A DNA stretch of 15,110 nt. It comes from an uncultured Thermomicrobia bacterium (lineage in GTDB: Bacteria; Chloroflexota; Chloroflexia; Thermomicrobiales; JALYUS01). The translations under genes were made by a program, and so were the position numbers. Positions 6,670 through 12,980 of the stretch are shown one piece after another (within the stretch, counting starts at the first letter, position 1; each line of letters opens with the position of its first letter). The DNA lies in NCBI GenBank assembly GCA_937968015.1, contig CALBSO010000055.1, positions 1 to 15,110 of the forward strand, read 5' to 3'. Under the pieces are notes generated by a model that saw only the letters and a program-made list of their open reading frames with translations, ran no database searches and was not told the DNA's origin.

Positions 6670-7140
6670 ATGGGAATCCTTACCGACGATATGCAGCGTG
6701 TCGTCCGCGAGCAACGGCTCGGTTTTGTCGCGACTGTCTGCCCGGATGGTACGCCCAATCTCTCTCCGAAGGGAACAATGACCGTCTGGGACGATGACCA
6801 CCTCGTGTTTGCCGACATCTGTTCACCCGGTACGGTGGAGAATCTCCACCACAATCCGGTGATGGAAGTCAATGTCGTTGATGCGATCCGACGAAAGGGA
6901 TATCGTTTCAAGGGTACGGCCACGATCCTCACGGAGGGTATGCAATTCACCCAGGTTGTTGCCTTCTATCGTGCGTACGGCACCGCCAATCCGATCCGAT
7001 CAATCGTGCTCATGCAGGTCGAGCGTGCATTGCCATTGATCTCACCCGCATACGATCTCGGACGCACCGAGGACGAACTGCGAGACCGCTGGGCGCGATA
7101 CTATGCATCATTGCACCAGGAAGAGGGCAGAACGACGTGA
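6670..7140 (+). CDS. Putative PNPOx-family split-barrel flavoprotein
   Basis: 156 aa from the ATG at 6670, with GAGGAGGT (6656-6663) 6 nt upstream. Residues 17-35 (LGFVATVCPDGTPNLSPKG), 45-55 (LVFADICSPGT), 58-70 (NLHHNPVMEVNVV) and 76-86 (KGYRFKGTATI) match the short, putative PNPOx (PF01243-type) split barrel: first two strands, dimer loop and the K-G-x-R-x-x-G strand. The C-terminus is a longer helical tail than in minimal members. The cofactor is probably FMN or F420; the substrate is unknown. It is clearly different from the preceding gene (different subfamily), so the pair is not a recent duplication. Its TGA overlaps the ATG of the LysE-type gene by one base, indicating translational coupling. 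Confidence 0.88.
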   Translation: MGILTDDMQRVVREQRLGFVATVCPDGTPNLSPKGTMTVWDDDHLVFADICSPGTVENLHHNPVMEVNVVDAIRRKGYRFKGTATILTEGMQFTQVVAFYRAYGTANPIRSIVLMQVERALPLISPAYDLGRTEDELRDRWARYYASLHQEEGRTT

Positions 7141-7799
7141 TGCATACCACCCGTCTGATTGTCACCGCGTTCGGCCTCGGCATTGCCTACAATGCTGCGC
7201 CGGGGGCGGTGAACACCGAAGCCGTACGGCGCGGGCTGGCGCGCGGATTCCGGCCCGCACTCCTGGTGCAACTCGGCGCGCTGATCGGCGACGCGACCTG
7301 GGCGGCGCTCGCGCTCACCGGGACGGCATTCCTCGTCCACAACCGCTCGCTGCGCCTCGTCCTCGGTATGGCGGGCGCATGCTTTCTCTTGCGGCTGGCA
7401 TGGAGCGCGATGCAGGAGGCGTGGTCAGGCGGTCTGCCCCGCGCGCGTGGCCGTACGTCGCGCGGCGACTTCGCGACCGGCGCGGTCTTCTCGCTCGCCA
7501 ATCCCTTCGCGCTCGCCTTCTGGACGGGGATCGGCGCGGGCCTCGCCGCGACCGATACGACCGCCGCGCCGATCGGGCGATTCGCTCTTCTGTTCGGTGG
7601 GTTTGTGCTGGGCGCGTTGCTCTGGTGCCTCTGCATCCCGATCGTGATCGGCTGGGGGCGGCGATTCGTCCGCCCGGCAGTGTTCCGCTGGATCAACGCG
7701 CTCTGCGGTCTCGGCCTCAGTTACTTCGGCCTGACGCTCCTCTGGCACACGGCAGCGGACTTTCTCGGTCATGCTTCGGCCGCGAATAACGACGTTTGA
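7140..7799 (+). CDS. LysE/RhtB family translocator (amino acid or small-molecule exporter)
   Basis: 219 aa from the ATG at 7140; a GTG at 7137 directly before it is an equal alternative (GTGATG, overlapping the previous stop). About six hydrophobic segments (about 5-25, 40-62, 70-92, 110-132, 147-171, 182-204). LysE family marks are NAAPGAVNTEAVRRGLARGF (18-37, the conserved P-G with the basic cytoplasmic loop), LGALIGDATWAALALTG (45-61) and SLANPFALAFW (118-128). The family exports amino acids, homoserine lactones or other small metabolites by proton exchange across the cytoplasmic membrane. Coupling to two flavin split-barrel genes suggests export of a product or toxic compound handled by them; that is inference. 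Confidence 0.88.
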   Translation: MHTTRLIVTAFGLGIAYNAAPGAVNTEAVRRGLARGFRPALLVQLGALIGDATWAALALTGTAFLVHNRSLRLVLGMAGACFLLRLAWSAMQEAWSGGLPRARGRTSRGDFATGAVFSLANPFALAFWTGIGAGLAATDTTAAPIGRFALLFGGFVLGALLWCLCIPIVIGWGRRFVRPAVFRWINALCGLGLSYFGLTLLWHTAADFLGHASAANNDV

Positions 7800-7825
7800 A
7801 AAGAACACTCGCAGCCATCGTCTTG

Positions 7826-7831
7826 TACAAT
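7826..7831 (+). promoter_or_regulatory. Possible -10 box ahead of the MOSC gene
   Basis: TACAAT, 5 of 6 to consensus, 40 nt before the ATG at 7872, in the only larger gap (72 bp) of the plus-strand block. The best -35 at 17 bp is GAACAC, which is poor. The eight bases GTACAATA also occur at 5985-5992 in the divergent region, so this may be a shared half-site rather than a promoter. Confidence 0.25.
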
Positions 7832-7871
7832 ACGCTCGTGGGATCGCAATGTGGTGTGGGAGGAGTGGAGG

Positions 7872-8387
7872 ATGGCGACGCAAGTGGCGCCGATACGTGC
7901 GGCGGTAGCGGTCGGGCGCGTGGAGGGGATCTTCATCGCCCCGGCGGCGGGCGCGCCGATGGTCGCCTTGGAGCGGGCGCGCGTCGTCGCCGGGCGCGGC
8001 CTGGAAGGGGATCGTTACTTCGATGGGCGCGGCCACTACTCGAAGGCGCCGCCGCTGACGGGCCGCCGGTTGACGCTGATCGAGGCGGAATCGCTCGATG
8101 CGTTGGAACGCGAGACGGGTATCGTCCTCGCGCCCAACGAGTGCCGCCGCAACCTCGTCACGCGCGGCATCCGGCTGGATGCACTGATCGGCAGGCGGTT
8201 CCGCGTCGGAGCGATTGAGTGCTACGGCGAGCGGCTTTGCCCGCCCTGCGGCTATATCGAGGAACTGACTGGCAAGCCCGGCCTCAACCGAGCAATGACC
8301 GACCGGGGCGGCATCCGCGCGGAAATCCTCCTCGACGGCGAGATTTCCCTTGGCGATGTCGTGGACCTGAGCAGCATCGTCCCATGA
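7872..8387 (+). CDS. MOSC domain-containing protein
   Basis: 171 aa from the ATG at 7872 with AGGAG (7861-7865) 6 nt upstream; in-frame GTG codons from 7851 are less well placed. VEGIFIAPAAGAPM (18-31), GRGLEGDRYFDGRGHY (41-56), LTLIEAESLDAL (68-79), NECRRNLVTRGIRL (89-102) and GERLCPPCGYIE (119-130) give the whole compact MOSC beta-barrel. Cys123 or Cys126 is the probable conserved sulfur-handling residue. MOSC domains are the C-terminal domain of molybdenum-cofactor sulfurases and occur in mARC and YiiM. Stand-alone members probably act in molybdopterin-linked sulfur transfer or reduction of N-hydroxylated compounds, but the role here is not shown. Its last four bases overlap the next start (ATGA), so the two are coupled. 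Confidence 0.9.
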   Translation: MATQVAPIRAAVAVGRVEGIFIAPAAGAPMVALERARVVAGRGLEGDRYFDGRGHYSKAPPLTGRRLTLIEAESLDALERETGIVLAPNECRRNLVTRGIRLDALIGRRFRVGAIECYGERLCPPCGYIEELTGKPGLNRAMTDRGGIRAEILLDGEISLGDVVDLSSIVP

Positions 8388-9694
8388 CAATGCGTTTCAT
8401 CGTTGAGCCATCATTCTGGACGCTCTTTCCCGCCGCGCAAATCGGCGTGGTTATTGTGCGCGGCGTGGACAACACACGGAATACGGACGCGTGCGCCGCG
8501 CTCCTGCGGGACGCGATGGCGGAAGCGGCACGAAGCATCGGCGATGCTGACATGGCGACCCATTCCGCGGTCGCCCCGTGGCGGGAAGCGTACCGGGCAT
8601 TCGGTGTCAAGCCCGCGAAGCAGCGTTCGTCCATCGAGAACCTGCTCCGTGCGGCGGTCGCGGGCACACTGCGAAGCATCAATCCGCTGGTGGACCTCTA
8701 CAACACCGTCTCGCTCCGGCATCTGCTCCCGTGCGGCGGCGAGGATCTGCGGGCGATCCGGGGCGCTATCCGGCTGACGCGCGCCGTCGGCGGTGAGGCA
8801 TTCGTGCCGCTCGGCGGCGTGGAACCGCAACCGCCGCAACCGGGCGAGGTAATCTACCGCGATGATCTCGGCGTCATCTGCCGCGCGTGGAACTGGCGCG
8901 AGGCGGAACGCACGAAACTGACCGCACAGACAACCGATGCCTTCCTCTGCATCGAAGCCCTGCCGCCAACCGAAAGGCTCCACGCAGCGTGCGCCGACCT
9001 CGCATCGTTGGTGACGGCATATCTCGGCGGTGCGTCGTCCGTGCATCTTCTGAGCATGCAGGAGCCGGAGAAGGTTCTTCCCGTCTTGGATCAAACAATG
9101 GAAGGGCCGTGTATGGAGCAGCCAATCGTCAACATTGTCGGAGAAAAGATCGCGCTTGGGCCGCGCCGCCGCGATCTCATTCCGCTGCACCAGCAGTGGG
9201 CGAACGACTTTGTGGCCACTCGTAATATTGGCGCCTTTGGCCCAGTGACGGTGGAGCGAGAAACCGCGTATTACGAGCGTATCGCCACATCGAATGACTA
9301 CCTCTCCTTCACGATCTACGAGCGTGCGTCGTGGCGACCGATTGGTTCGACGGAATTGATGCATGTTGAGTATCGGAACGGGCGGGCCGACTTCGGCATC
9401 TTCATCGGCGAGGCGGAGGCGCGGGGCAAGGGATACGGGACGGAGGCAACGCGCTTGATGCTCGATTACGCGTTTATCGGCCTCGGCCTGCGGAATGTCG
9501 CGCTGACTGTCGCGGAATGGAATATCGCGGGGCAGCGGGCCTACGCGAAGGCCGGGTTCCGGGAATATGGCCGACGGCGGCAATGCTGGAAGATGGGCGG
9601 GCAATGGTGGGATGAGATCGCGATGGACTGTCTCGCGACCGACTTTGAAAGCCCGATGCTCGCGCGGGTATTCCTGCCGGACGCGCCGCGTTGA
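8384..9694 (+). CDS. Fusion protein: PheRS-type B3/B4 domain plus GNAT N-acetyltransferase
   Basis: 436 aa; ATG at 8384 in a 4-nt ATGA overlap with the MOSC stop. Residues about 1-225 are a B3/B4 domain as in stand-alone relatives of the phenylalanyl-tRNA synthetase beta-subunit editing module: YRAFGVKPAKQRSSIENLLR (70-89), SINPLVDLYNTVSLRHLLPC (98-117), GGEDLRAIRGAIRL (118-131), WNWREAERTKLT (169-180), EALPP (191-195). Residues about 245-425 are a GNAT of the ribosomal-protein acetyltransferase-like type: IVGEKIALGP (251-260), GIFIGEAEARGKGYGTEATR (338-357, with R347-x-x-G-x-G for acetyl-CoA) and WNIAGQRAYAKAGF (379-392). Normally these are separate proteins. No stop separates them, but an internal ribosome site and ATG lie at the junction. 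The substrate is unknown; aminoacyl-tRNA or a free amino acid is a guess from the B3/B4 part. Confidence 0.85.
   Translation: MTMRFIVEPSFWTLFPAAQIGVVIVRGVDNTRNTDACAALLRDAMAEAARSIGDADMATHSAVAPWREAYRAFGVKPAKQRSSIENLLRAAVAGTLRSINPLVDLYNTVSLRHLLPCGGEDLRAIRGAIRLTRAVGGEAFVPLGGVEPQPPQPGEVIYRDDLGVICRAWNWREAERTKLTAQTTDAFLCIEALPPTERLHAACADLASLVTAYLGGASSVHLLSMQEPEKVLPVLDQTMEGPCMEQPIVNIVGEKIALGPRRRDLIPLHQQWANDFVATRNIGAFGPVTVERETAYYERIATSNDYLSFTIYERASWRPIGSTELMHVEYRNGRADFGIFIGEAEARGKGYGTEATRLMLDYAFIGLGLRNVALTVAEWNIAGQRAYAKAGFREYGRRRQCWKMGGQWWDEIAMDCLATDFESPMLARVFLPDAPR
9100..9115 (+). promoter_or_regulatory. Internal ribosome-binding site and start at the B3/B4-GNAT junction
   Basis: GGAAGGG (9100-9106) is 6 nt before an in-frame ATG (9113; Met244). 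The following MEQPIVNIVGEKIALGP reads like the natural N-terminus of a free GNAT protein. A separate GNAT product of about 193 aa could therefore be made in addition to the fusion. Confidence 0.4.
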
Positions 9695-9705
9695 GAGAGT
9701 TGCGG

Positions 9706-10317
9706 ATGGCCGTACGCGCAATCATCGTGGATATTGGTGGTGTCATCCTCCTGCGGGAGGAGACGCCTGTGCATCGGTATTGGGAAGAACGGTTCGGCTT
9801 CGAGCGCGGTGGTTTCGCCCGGGGACTCTTTCGGTCGGATCTCTCCGCGCAGGCGACGATCGGCGCCGTCTCCGCCGCAGAGGTTTGGGACGATATGGCA
9901 ATGCGCCTGTCGCTCAACCCGGCGGAGGTGCAGCAATTGCGGCGCGACTTCTTCGCCGGTGAGCGGCTGAACGAACCATTCACGACGTTTCTTCAGCGCC
10001 TCCGCCCCACATATCAGATAGCGGCGTTGAGCAATGCGTGGTCCGGCACGCGAGAGGCAATGACCCTACACTACGGACTGGACCGCCTGGTGGACGTGAT
10101 GCTTTTCTCGGATGAAGAGAGAATTGCGAAGCCCGATCCACGCGTGTACTACCTCGCTGCCGAACGGCTCGGTGTGCGGCCTGAGGAAGCAATCTTTGTT
10201 GATGATGTCCACCGTAATGTTGAGGGCGCGCGGTCAGCTGGGATGATCGCTGTCCACTTCCGTGACACCGCGCAGACAATTGCGGCGATCGAGCAGTGTC
10301 TCCCCGAACAAGGATGA
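9706..10317 (+). CDS. HAD-superfamily hydrolase, subfamily IA-like
   Basis: 203 aa from the ATG at 9706; a TTG at 9691 overlapping the previous stop would add five residues. Motif I is VDIGGV with the nucleophile Asp9. Motif II is ALSNAW (Ser109). Motif III is RIAKPDPRVY (Lys142). Motif IV is IFVDDVHRNVEGA (Asp166, Asp167). Residues 15-95 form the helical C1 cap. The second Asp of the usual DxD is Gly, as in the DLGGV/DLGNV (YihX-type or epoxide-hydrolase-N-terminal-like) group, so phosphatase activity is possible but specificity is open. Cytoplasmic. The gene follows the fusion gene by 11 bp and precedes the YiiM-like gene by 22 bp, inside the operon. Confidence 0.9.
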   Translation: MAVRAIIVDIGGVILLREETPVHRYWEERFGFERGGFARGLFRSDLSAQATIGAVSAAEVWDDMAMRLSLNPAEVQQLRRDFFAGERLNEPFTTFLQRLRPTYQIAALSNAWSGTREAMTLHYGLDRLVDVMLFSDEERIAKPDPRVYYLAAERLGVRPEEAIFVDDVHRNVEGARSAGMIAVHFRDTAQTIAAIEQCLPEQG

Positions 10318-10339
10318 GAACCGAACGAAAGGGGCAACG

Positions 10340-11026
10340 ATGCCAGCCGATGATCCGATAATTTGCTCGATTCACGTCGGCATACCGACGCACTACGGCA
10401 CGGAGGGCGCGGCGGATGAGATGAACCGTGCGTGGGTGACGAGTTTCGCCAAGCGGCCCGTCGCCGGGCAATGCTGGCTGGGGCGGGAAAATCTCACCGG
10501 CAATCAGCAGGCGGACACAAAGAACCACGGCGGGCCGGACAAAGCGGCGCTCTGTTACGGCGCAAGCCATTATTCCAACTGGCGGACCGAACTGGACCAC
10601 CCCGACTTCCCGCACGGCGGCTTTGGGGAGAACTTCACGATCGCCGGTCTCTCCGAGCAGACCGTTTGCATCGGGGATACCTGCGCCGTTGGCGAGGCGC
10701 GCGTCCAAGTCGCGCAGCCGCGCGGGCCGTGCTGGAAGATTTCCCGCCGCTGGCGCATCGCGGATCTCACGGAACGCGTCCTGAAGACGGGCCGCACCGG
10801 CTGGTATCTCCGCGTGCTCACCGAAGGAAATGTCGAGGCGGGGATGCCGGTTATCCTGCTTGATCGTCCCTATCCCGTATGGACGATCGCGCGCGTCAAT
10901 GCAATCATTCACAATCGAAATCACCCCGATACCGCCGCGCTCGCCGCCTGCCCACTTCTCGCGGCGGGATTGCGTGGCCGGCTCGCGCGGCGCGCGATGA
11001 CCGAGACGGCAGAGGTCAGAATATGA
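10340..11026 (+). CDS. MOSC domain protein, YiiM-like
   Basis: 228 aa from the ATG at 10340, preceded by GAAAGGGG with 5 nt spacing. HVGIPTHYG (12-20), KNHGGPDKAALCY (61-73), HPDFPHGGFGENFTIAGL (87-104), IGDTCAVGEARVQVAQPRGP (111-130) with Cys131 in PCWKIS, and GRTGWYLRVLTEGNVEAG (151-168) match YiiM closely in order. E. coli YiiM and YcbX give resistance to 6-N-hydroxylaminopurine; YiiM-type proteins are thought to carry molybdenum cofactor and reduce N-hydroxylated bases. Sequence gives the family, not the substrate. The C-terminal 40 residues (MTETAEVRI end) are helical, as in YiiM. It is the last gene of the plus-strand block, three nucleotides before the terminator hairpin. Together with the 7872 gene it gives two distinct MOSC proteins in one cluster. 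Confidence 0.92.
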   Translation: MPADDPIICSIHVGIPTHYGTEGAADEMNRAWVTSFAKRPVAGQCWLGRENLTGNQQADTKNHGGPDKAALCYGASHYSNWRTELDHPDFPHGGFGENFTIAGLSEQTVCIGDTCAVGEARVQVAQPRGPCWKISRRWRIADLTERVLKTGRTGWYLRVLTEGNVEAGMPVILLDRPYPVWTIARVNAIIHNRNHPDTAALAACPLLAAGLRGRLARRAMTETAEVRI

Positions 11027-11028
11027 AA

Positions 11029-11054
11029 CGGGAGCGGCAGTGATGCCGCTCCCG
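11029..11054 (+). terminator. Strong hairpin after the plus-strand operon
   Basis: CGGGAGCGGCA (11029-11039) pairs perfectly with TGCCGCTCCCG (11044-11054), 11 bp, around a GTGA loop (GNRA). No T-run follows on the plus strand, so it would act as a U-less terminator or 3'-end stabiliser. On the minus strand it is followed by TTT, so it could also stop opposite transcripts. It begins 3 nt after the stop codon. Confidence 0.65.
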
Positions 11055-11126
11055 GGGGAGGCCGCCCGTTGGTCGCCAGCGCCGGAGGAGGAGGGAACGG
11101 CGCGGCGATGGACGGATAGGGGAGAG

Positions 11127-11145
11127 AAAAAACGGTTCAACCGTT
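11127..11145 (-). terminator. Rho-independent terminator-like hairpin, minus strand
   Basis: Read on the minus strand: AACGGT, loop TGA, ACCGTT, then four more T, giving a run of six. The stem is only 6 bp with two A-T pairs at its base, so it is of moderate strength. It lies about 270 nt beyond the stop of the minus-strand lipoprotein gene, leaving a long 3' tail antisense to the small ORF at 11284. Confidence 0.45.
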
Positions 11146-11230
11146 GGAACGATCATAGGCGGCATCGCTGAACGCGATCTGAACGTTCCCTGAAAACGCG
11201 CTGAGAAAGGGCAGACGCGCCAACCGCACA

Positions 11231-11259
11231 TTAACTTGGCAAATGCCAACTCGTACGAT
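11231..11259 (+). promoter_or_regulatory. Candidate promoter with palindromic operator in the spacer
   Basis: TTAACT (11231-11236, -35 like, 4 of 6), a 17-bp spacer, and TACGAT (11254-11259, -10 like, 4 of 6). The spacer holds the perfect palindrome TTGGCA-AA-TGCCAA (11236-11249), placed where a bound repressor would block RNA polymerase. The predicted transcript would start near 11266, just before the GGAGG of the small ORF. Confidence 0.45.
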
Positions 11260-11283
11260 CCATGATGTAGCGGAGGATGTACG

Positions 11284-11463
11284 ATGGCGTATCCGGATCA
11301 ACACTGGCTCAGTATCGGTGCCGCCTGCGGAATCGTTGAAGATGGTGTGGGGCGCATACGATCCCTCAATAACAGACAGTTGCCGTTCCATGTGAAACGA
11401 TCAAACGCATGCGGTATCAGGGCGTCGGCGCAGGCGTTGGTGTGGCCGACACCGTATAGATGA
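11284..11463 (+). CDS. Small ORF, possible truncated wHTH (MerR/excisionase-like) protein
   Basis: 59 aa, not recognised with certainty. ATG at 11284 with GGAGG (11272-11276) 7 nt upstream and a promoter-like pair 25-53 nt upstream. Residues 8-14 (WLSIGAAC) resemble the opening helix of MerR/excisionase-type winged helices found in DNA-binding proteins, and residues 24-37 (RIRSLNNRQLPFHV) resemble the recognition-helix to wing segment. After KRSN, where a GGHRRF-like wing would be expected, the sequence loses resemblance and runs 47 nt into the convergent lipoprotein gene. It may be the remnant of a longer regulator, a real micro-regulator, or chance. The spacing of promoter, palindrome, ribosome site and start favours expression. 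Confidence 0.35.
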   Translation: MAYPDQHWLSIGAACGIVEDGVGRIRSLNNRQLPFHVKRSNACGIRASAQALVWPTPYR

Positions 11464-12460
11464 GGTCGGGCCAGCGTTCCTGCATGTCGCGTGCGTTGTC
11501 GCGGGTGATGAGGCGCCCAGGCACGCTATTGACGGAAATGTCCGCGCCATCAATTCGCACGATGAGGTCGGACGCGGGCCGCTTCTTGCGGGAGAGTGCG
11601 GCGATGTTCCCGACGGCAGCGACACCGAGATCCTGCGGGCGCGTATCCACATCGCCAGTCAATGTGCCGTCGAGCACCGCCTGGATGGCCTCTTTCATGC
11701 CGCCATGTCCGATGATCGCAATGTCGGTGAGCAACCCCGCGCTTTTCAGGGCTTCCATTGCCGCGAGGGCAAGCGCGTCATCGCCCGCGATGATCGTCCG
11801 CACACCCTGATCGCGCACTTCCGGGATGACGTCACCCGGCATGTCGAGCACGTTCGCGACGGTCATCGTCCGCACCATGATGGGCGTCTTTGCCAACGCT
11901 TCCCGCGCCCCGGCGGTGAAGTCCGCGCTCGGGAGGTCGCTTGCAGCGAGGATGAGCACCGGGCCTCTGGTGGCGGCTCTGTCCGTCACGTATTTGGCCG
12001 CTTCCCGACCATTCGCGCGGTAGTCGGTGCGAATCAGCGAATCTACCGCCGTCCCGACCGGCGGCAGATCAATTGCCACGACCGGAATGCCCTTCTCGCG
12101 CGCGGCGGCAATCGGCGGGCCGACGAGTGTCGCGTCCACCGGCAGCACGATCAACCCGACGACATTGAGCCGCACGAGATCGGCGATATCAGAGGCCTGC
12201 TTCTCCGCCTTGCCGTCCGCCGAGCGATAGACGAGCGAGACATCGTTCTTGCGCTGGTTATCCGCCAACCCCTTCTGGATCAGCGTCACGTTGGTGGCGT
12301 CCACATTCGGCAGGCTGACGCCGATCAGCGGCAGTTGTTTCGGTGCAATCGGGGAAGCCGTCGCGGTCGGCGCCAACGGGCCACGCGCACACCCCGTAAG
12401 GGCGACGATCAGGACACAACAAATCCCGATGGCTCGTGGGAAGGATGTGACCGTACTCAT
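11417..12460 (-). CDS. Sugar-binding-type periplasmic binding lipoprotein (Periplas_BP_4-like)
   Basis: 347 aa from the ATG at 12460; an ATG at 12481 would add seven residues. No clear ribosome-binding site precedes either. The 12460 start gives a compact lipoprotein signal: Arg9, hydrophobic core 11-20, lipobox L21-T-G-C24. After a Pro/Thr/Ala linker the mature part has LPLIGVSLPNVDATNVTLIQ (strand 1), ADLVRLNVVGLIVLPVDATL, AREKGIPVVAIDLPPVGTAV, VLILAASDLPSADFTAGARE and a hinge-lobe stretch VRTIIAGDDALALAAMEALK, then DIAIIGHGG: the order of a type-I periplasmic binding fold as in RbsB-like proteins. Only PTP-rich residues follow at the end. No ABC permease or ATPase gene adjoins it, so it is an orphan binder or sensor partner. 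Divergent from the TfoX-like gene. Confidence 0.85.
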   Translation of the reverse strand: MSTVTSFPRAIGICCVLIVALTGCARGPLAPTATASPIAPKQLPLIGVSLPNVDATNVTLIQKGLADNQRKNDVSLVYRSADGKAEKQASDIADLVRLNVVGLIVLPVDATLVGPPIAAAREKGIPVVAIDLPPVGTAVDSLIRTDYRANGREAAKYVTDRAATRGPVLILAASDLPSADFTAGAREALAKTPIMVRTMTVANVLDMPGDVIPEVRDQGVRTIIAGDDALALAAMEALKSAGLLTDIAIIGHGGMKEAIQAVLDGTLTGDVDTRPQDLGVAAVGNIAALSRKKRPASDLIVRIDGADISVNSVPGRLITRDNARDMQERWPDLIYTVSATPTPAPTP

Positions 12461-12513
12461 GTCTGGAGCGTACAACCGCATGAATCGCGCGTCTACCGCG
12501 CCCGCGTTCCGCG

Positions 12514-12548
12514 AGCCGGGAGCCGGGAGCGGTATGGTATGGTATGGG
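12514..12548. repeat. Two short tandem repeats in the divergent promoter region
   Basis: AGCCGGG occurs twice in tandem (12514-12527), then GGTAT three times in tandem (12531-12545) plus GGG. They sit in the 120-bp region between the lipoprotein gene and the TfoX-like gene. Such arrays can change length by slippage. No clear -35/-10 pair was found, though TATGGT (12538-12543) with TGG before it could be an extended -10 for the plus strand. Confidence 0.55.
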
Positions 12549-12580
12549 CAACGTGATTGTCTGAAGAGAGGATAACTCAG

Positions 12581-12901
12581 ATGCCCATTGATCCCCGCGC
12601 TGCCTACGATGCAGTCGCCGCTGAACTCGCTGCATCCGCGTCCGCGACGACTGGGCAGATGTTCGGCATGCCATCGCTCAAGTTTGGCGGAAAAGCGTTC
12701 GCCGGGTTCTATCAGGACGCGATGGTCTTCAAACTGACCGGCCCCACGCACGCGGAGGCGCTCGCTCTCGCGGGGGCGCGGCTCTTTGACCCAATGGGTG
12801 GCCGCCCGATGAGAGAGTGGGTGGAAGTGCCGGTGGAGCATAGGGCCCAATGGCCGGAACTGGCGCATGCGGCGCTCCGCTATGTCGCCGGAGCGCAGTG
12901 A
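12581..12901 (+). CDS. TfoX/Sxy N-terminal domain-like small protein
   Basis: 106 aa from the ATG at 12581, with GAGAGGA (12566-12572) 8 nt upstream. A TTG at 12557 in frame has no such site. The core GQMFGMPSLKFGGKAFAGFY (25-44), DAMVFKL (46-52), EALALAGARLFDPMGGRPM (59-77), EWVEVP (79-84) and a final helix (WPELAHAALRYV) fit the single-domain TfoX_N fold: MFG motif, small antiparallel sheet, closing helix. Full TfoX/Sxy acts in competence control in gamma-proteobacteria, but these short forms are widespread and of unknown role. No HTH or transmembrane part. Divergent from the sugar-binding lipoprotein; no sequence evidence links their functions. Confidence 0.75.
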   Translation: MPIDPRAAYDAVAAELAASASATTGQMFGMPSLKFGGKAFAGFYQDAMVFKLTGPTHAEALALAGARLFDPMGGRPMREWVEVPVEHRAQWPELAHAALRYVAGAQ

Positions 12902-12980
12902 GATGGAGGATATTGTGCAACGACCGGACGCGCCGACTGAACTCCGCAATGTCCTCGCCGCTATCGGCGCCGTCTCCGCA

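Larger units (their letters stand above)
11027..11416. other. Regulatory intergenic region between the YiiM-like gene and the sugar-binding lipoprotein gene
   Basis: 390 nt without a well-supported gene apart from a small ORF. In order it holds the operon hairpin (11029-11054), a GGAGGAGGAGGG purine tract near 11085-11096, a minus-strand terminator-like hairpin (11127-11145), a promoter-like pair with a palindrome (11231-11259) and the first part of the small ORF at 11284. Base composition from about 11120 to 11400 is lower in GC than the genes around it. Confidence 0.5.

Noticed and set aside
6044..7140. True vitamin B6 pathway (PdxH) role for the two split-barrel genes next to a MocR regulator
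   Set aside because: Both lack PdxH signature sequences and fit NimA-like and general PNPOx-like groups; family names alone do not support PLP synthesis.
8411..9721. 436-codon open frame on the minus strand opposite the B3/B4-GNAT gene
   Set aside because: It is almost the same length as the real gene but has no motifs, while the plus-strand frame shows two recognisable domains.
11705..12556. 283-codon open frame on the plus strand opposite the sugar-binding lipoprotein
   Set aside because: His/Arg/Asp-rich translation without domain signals; the minus frame has a lipobox and a binding-protein fold.
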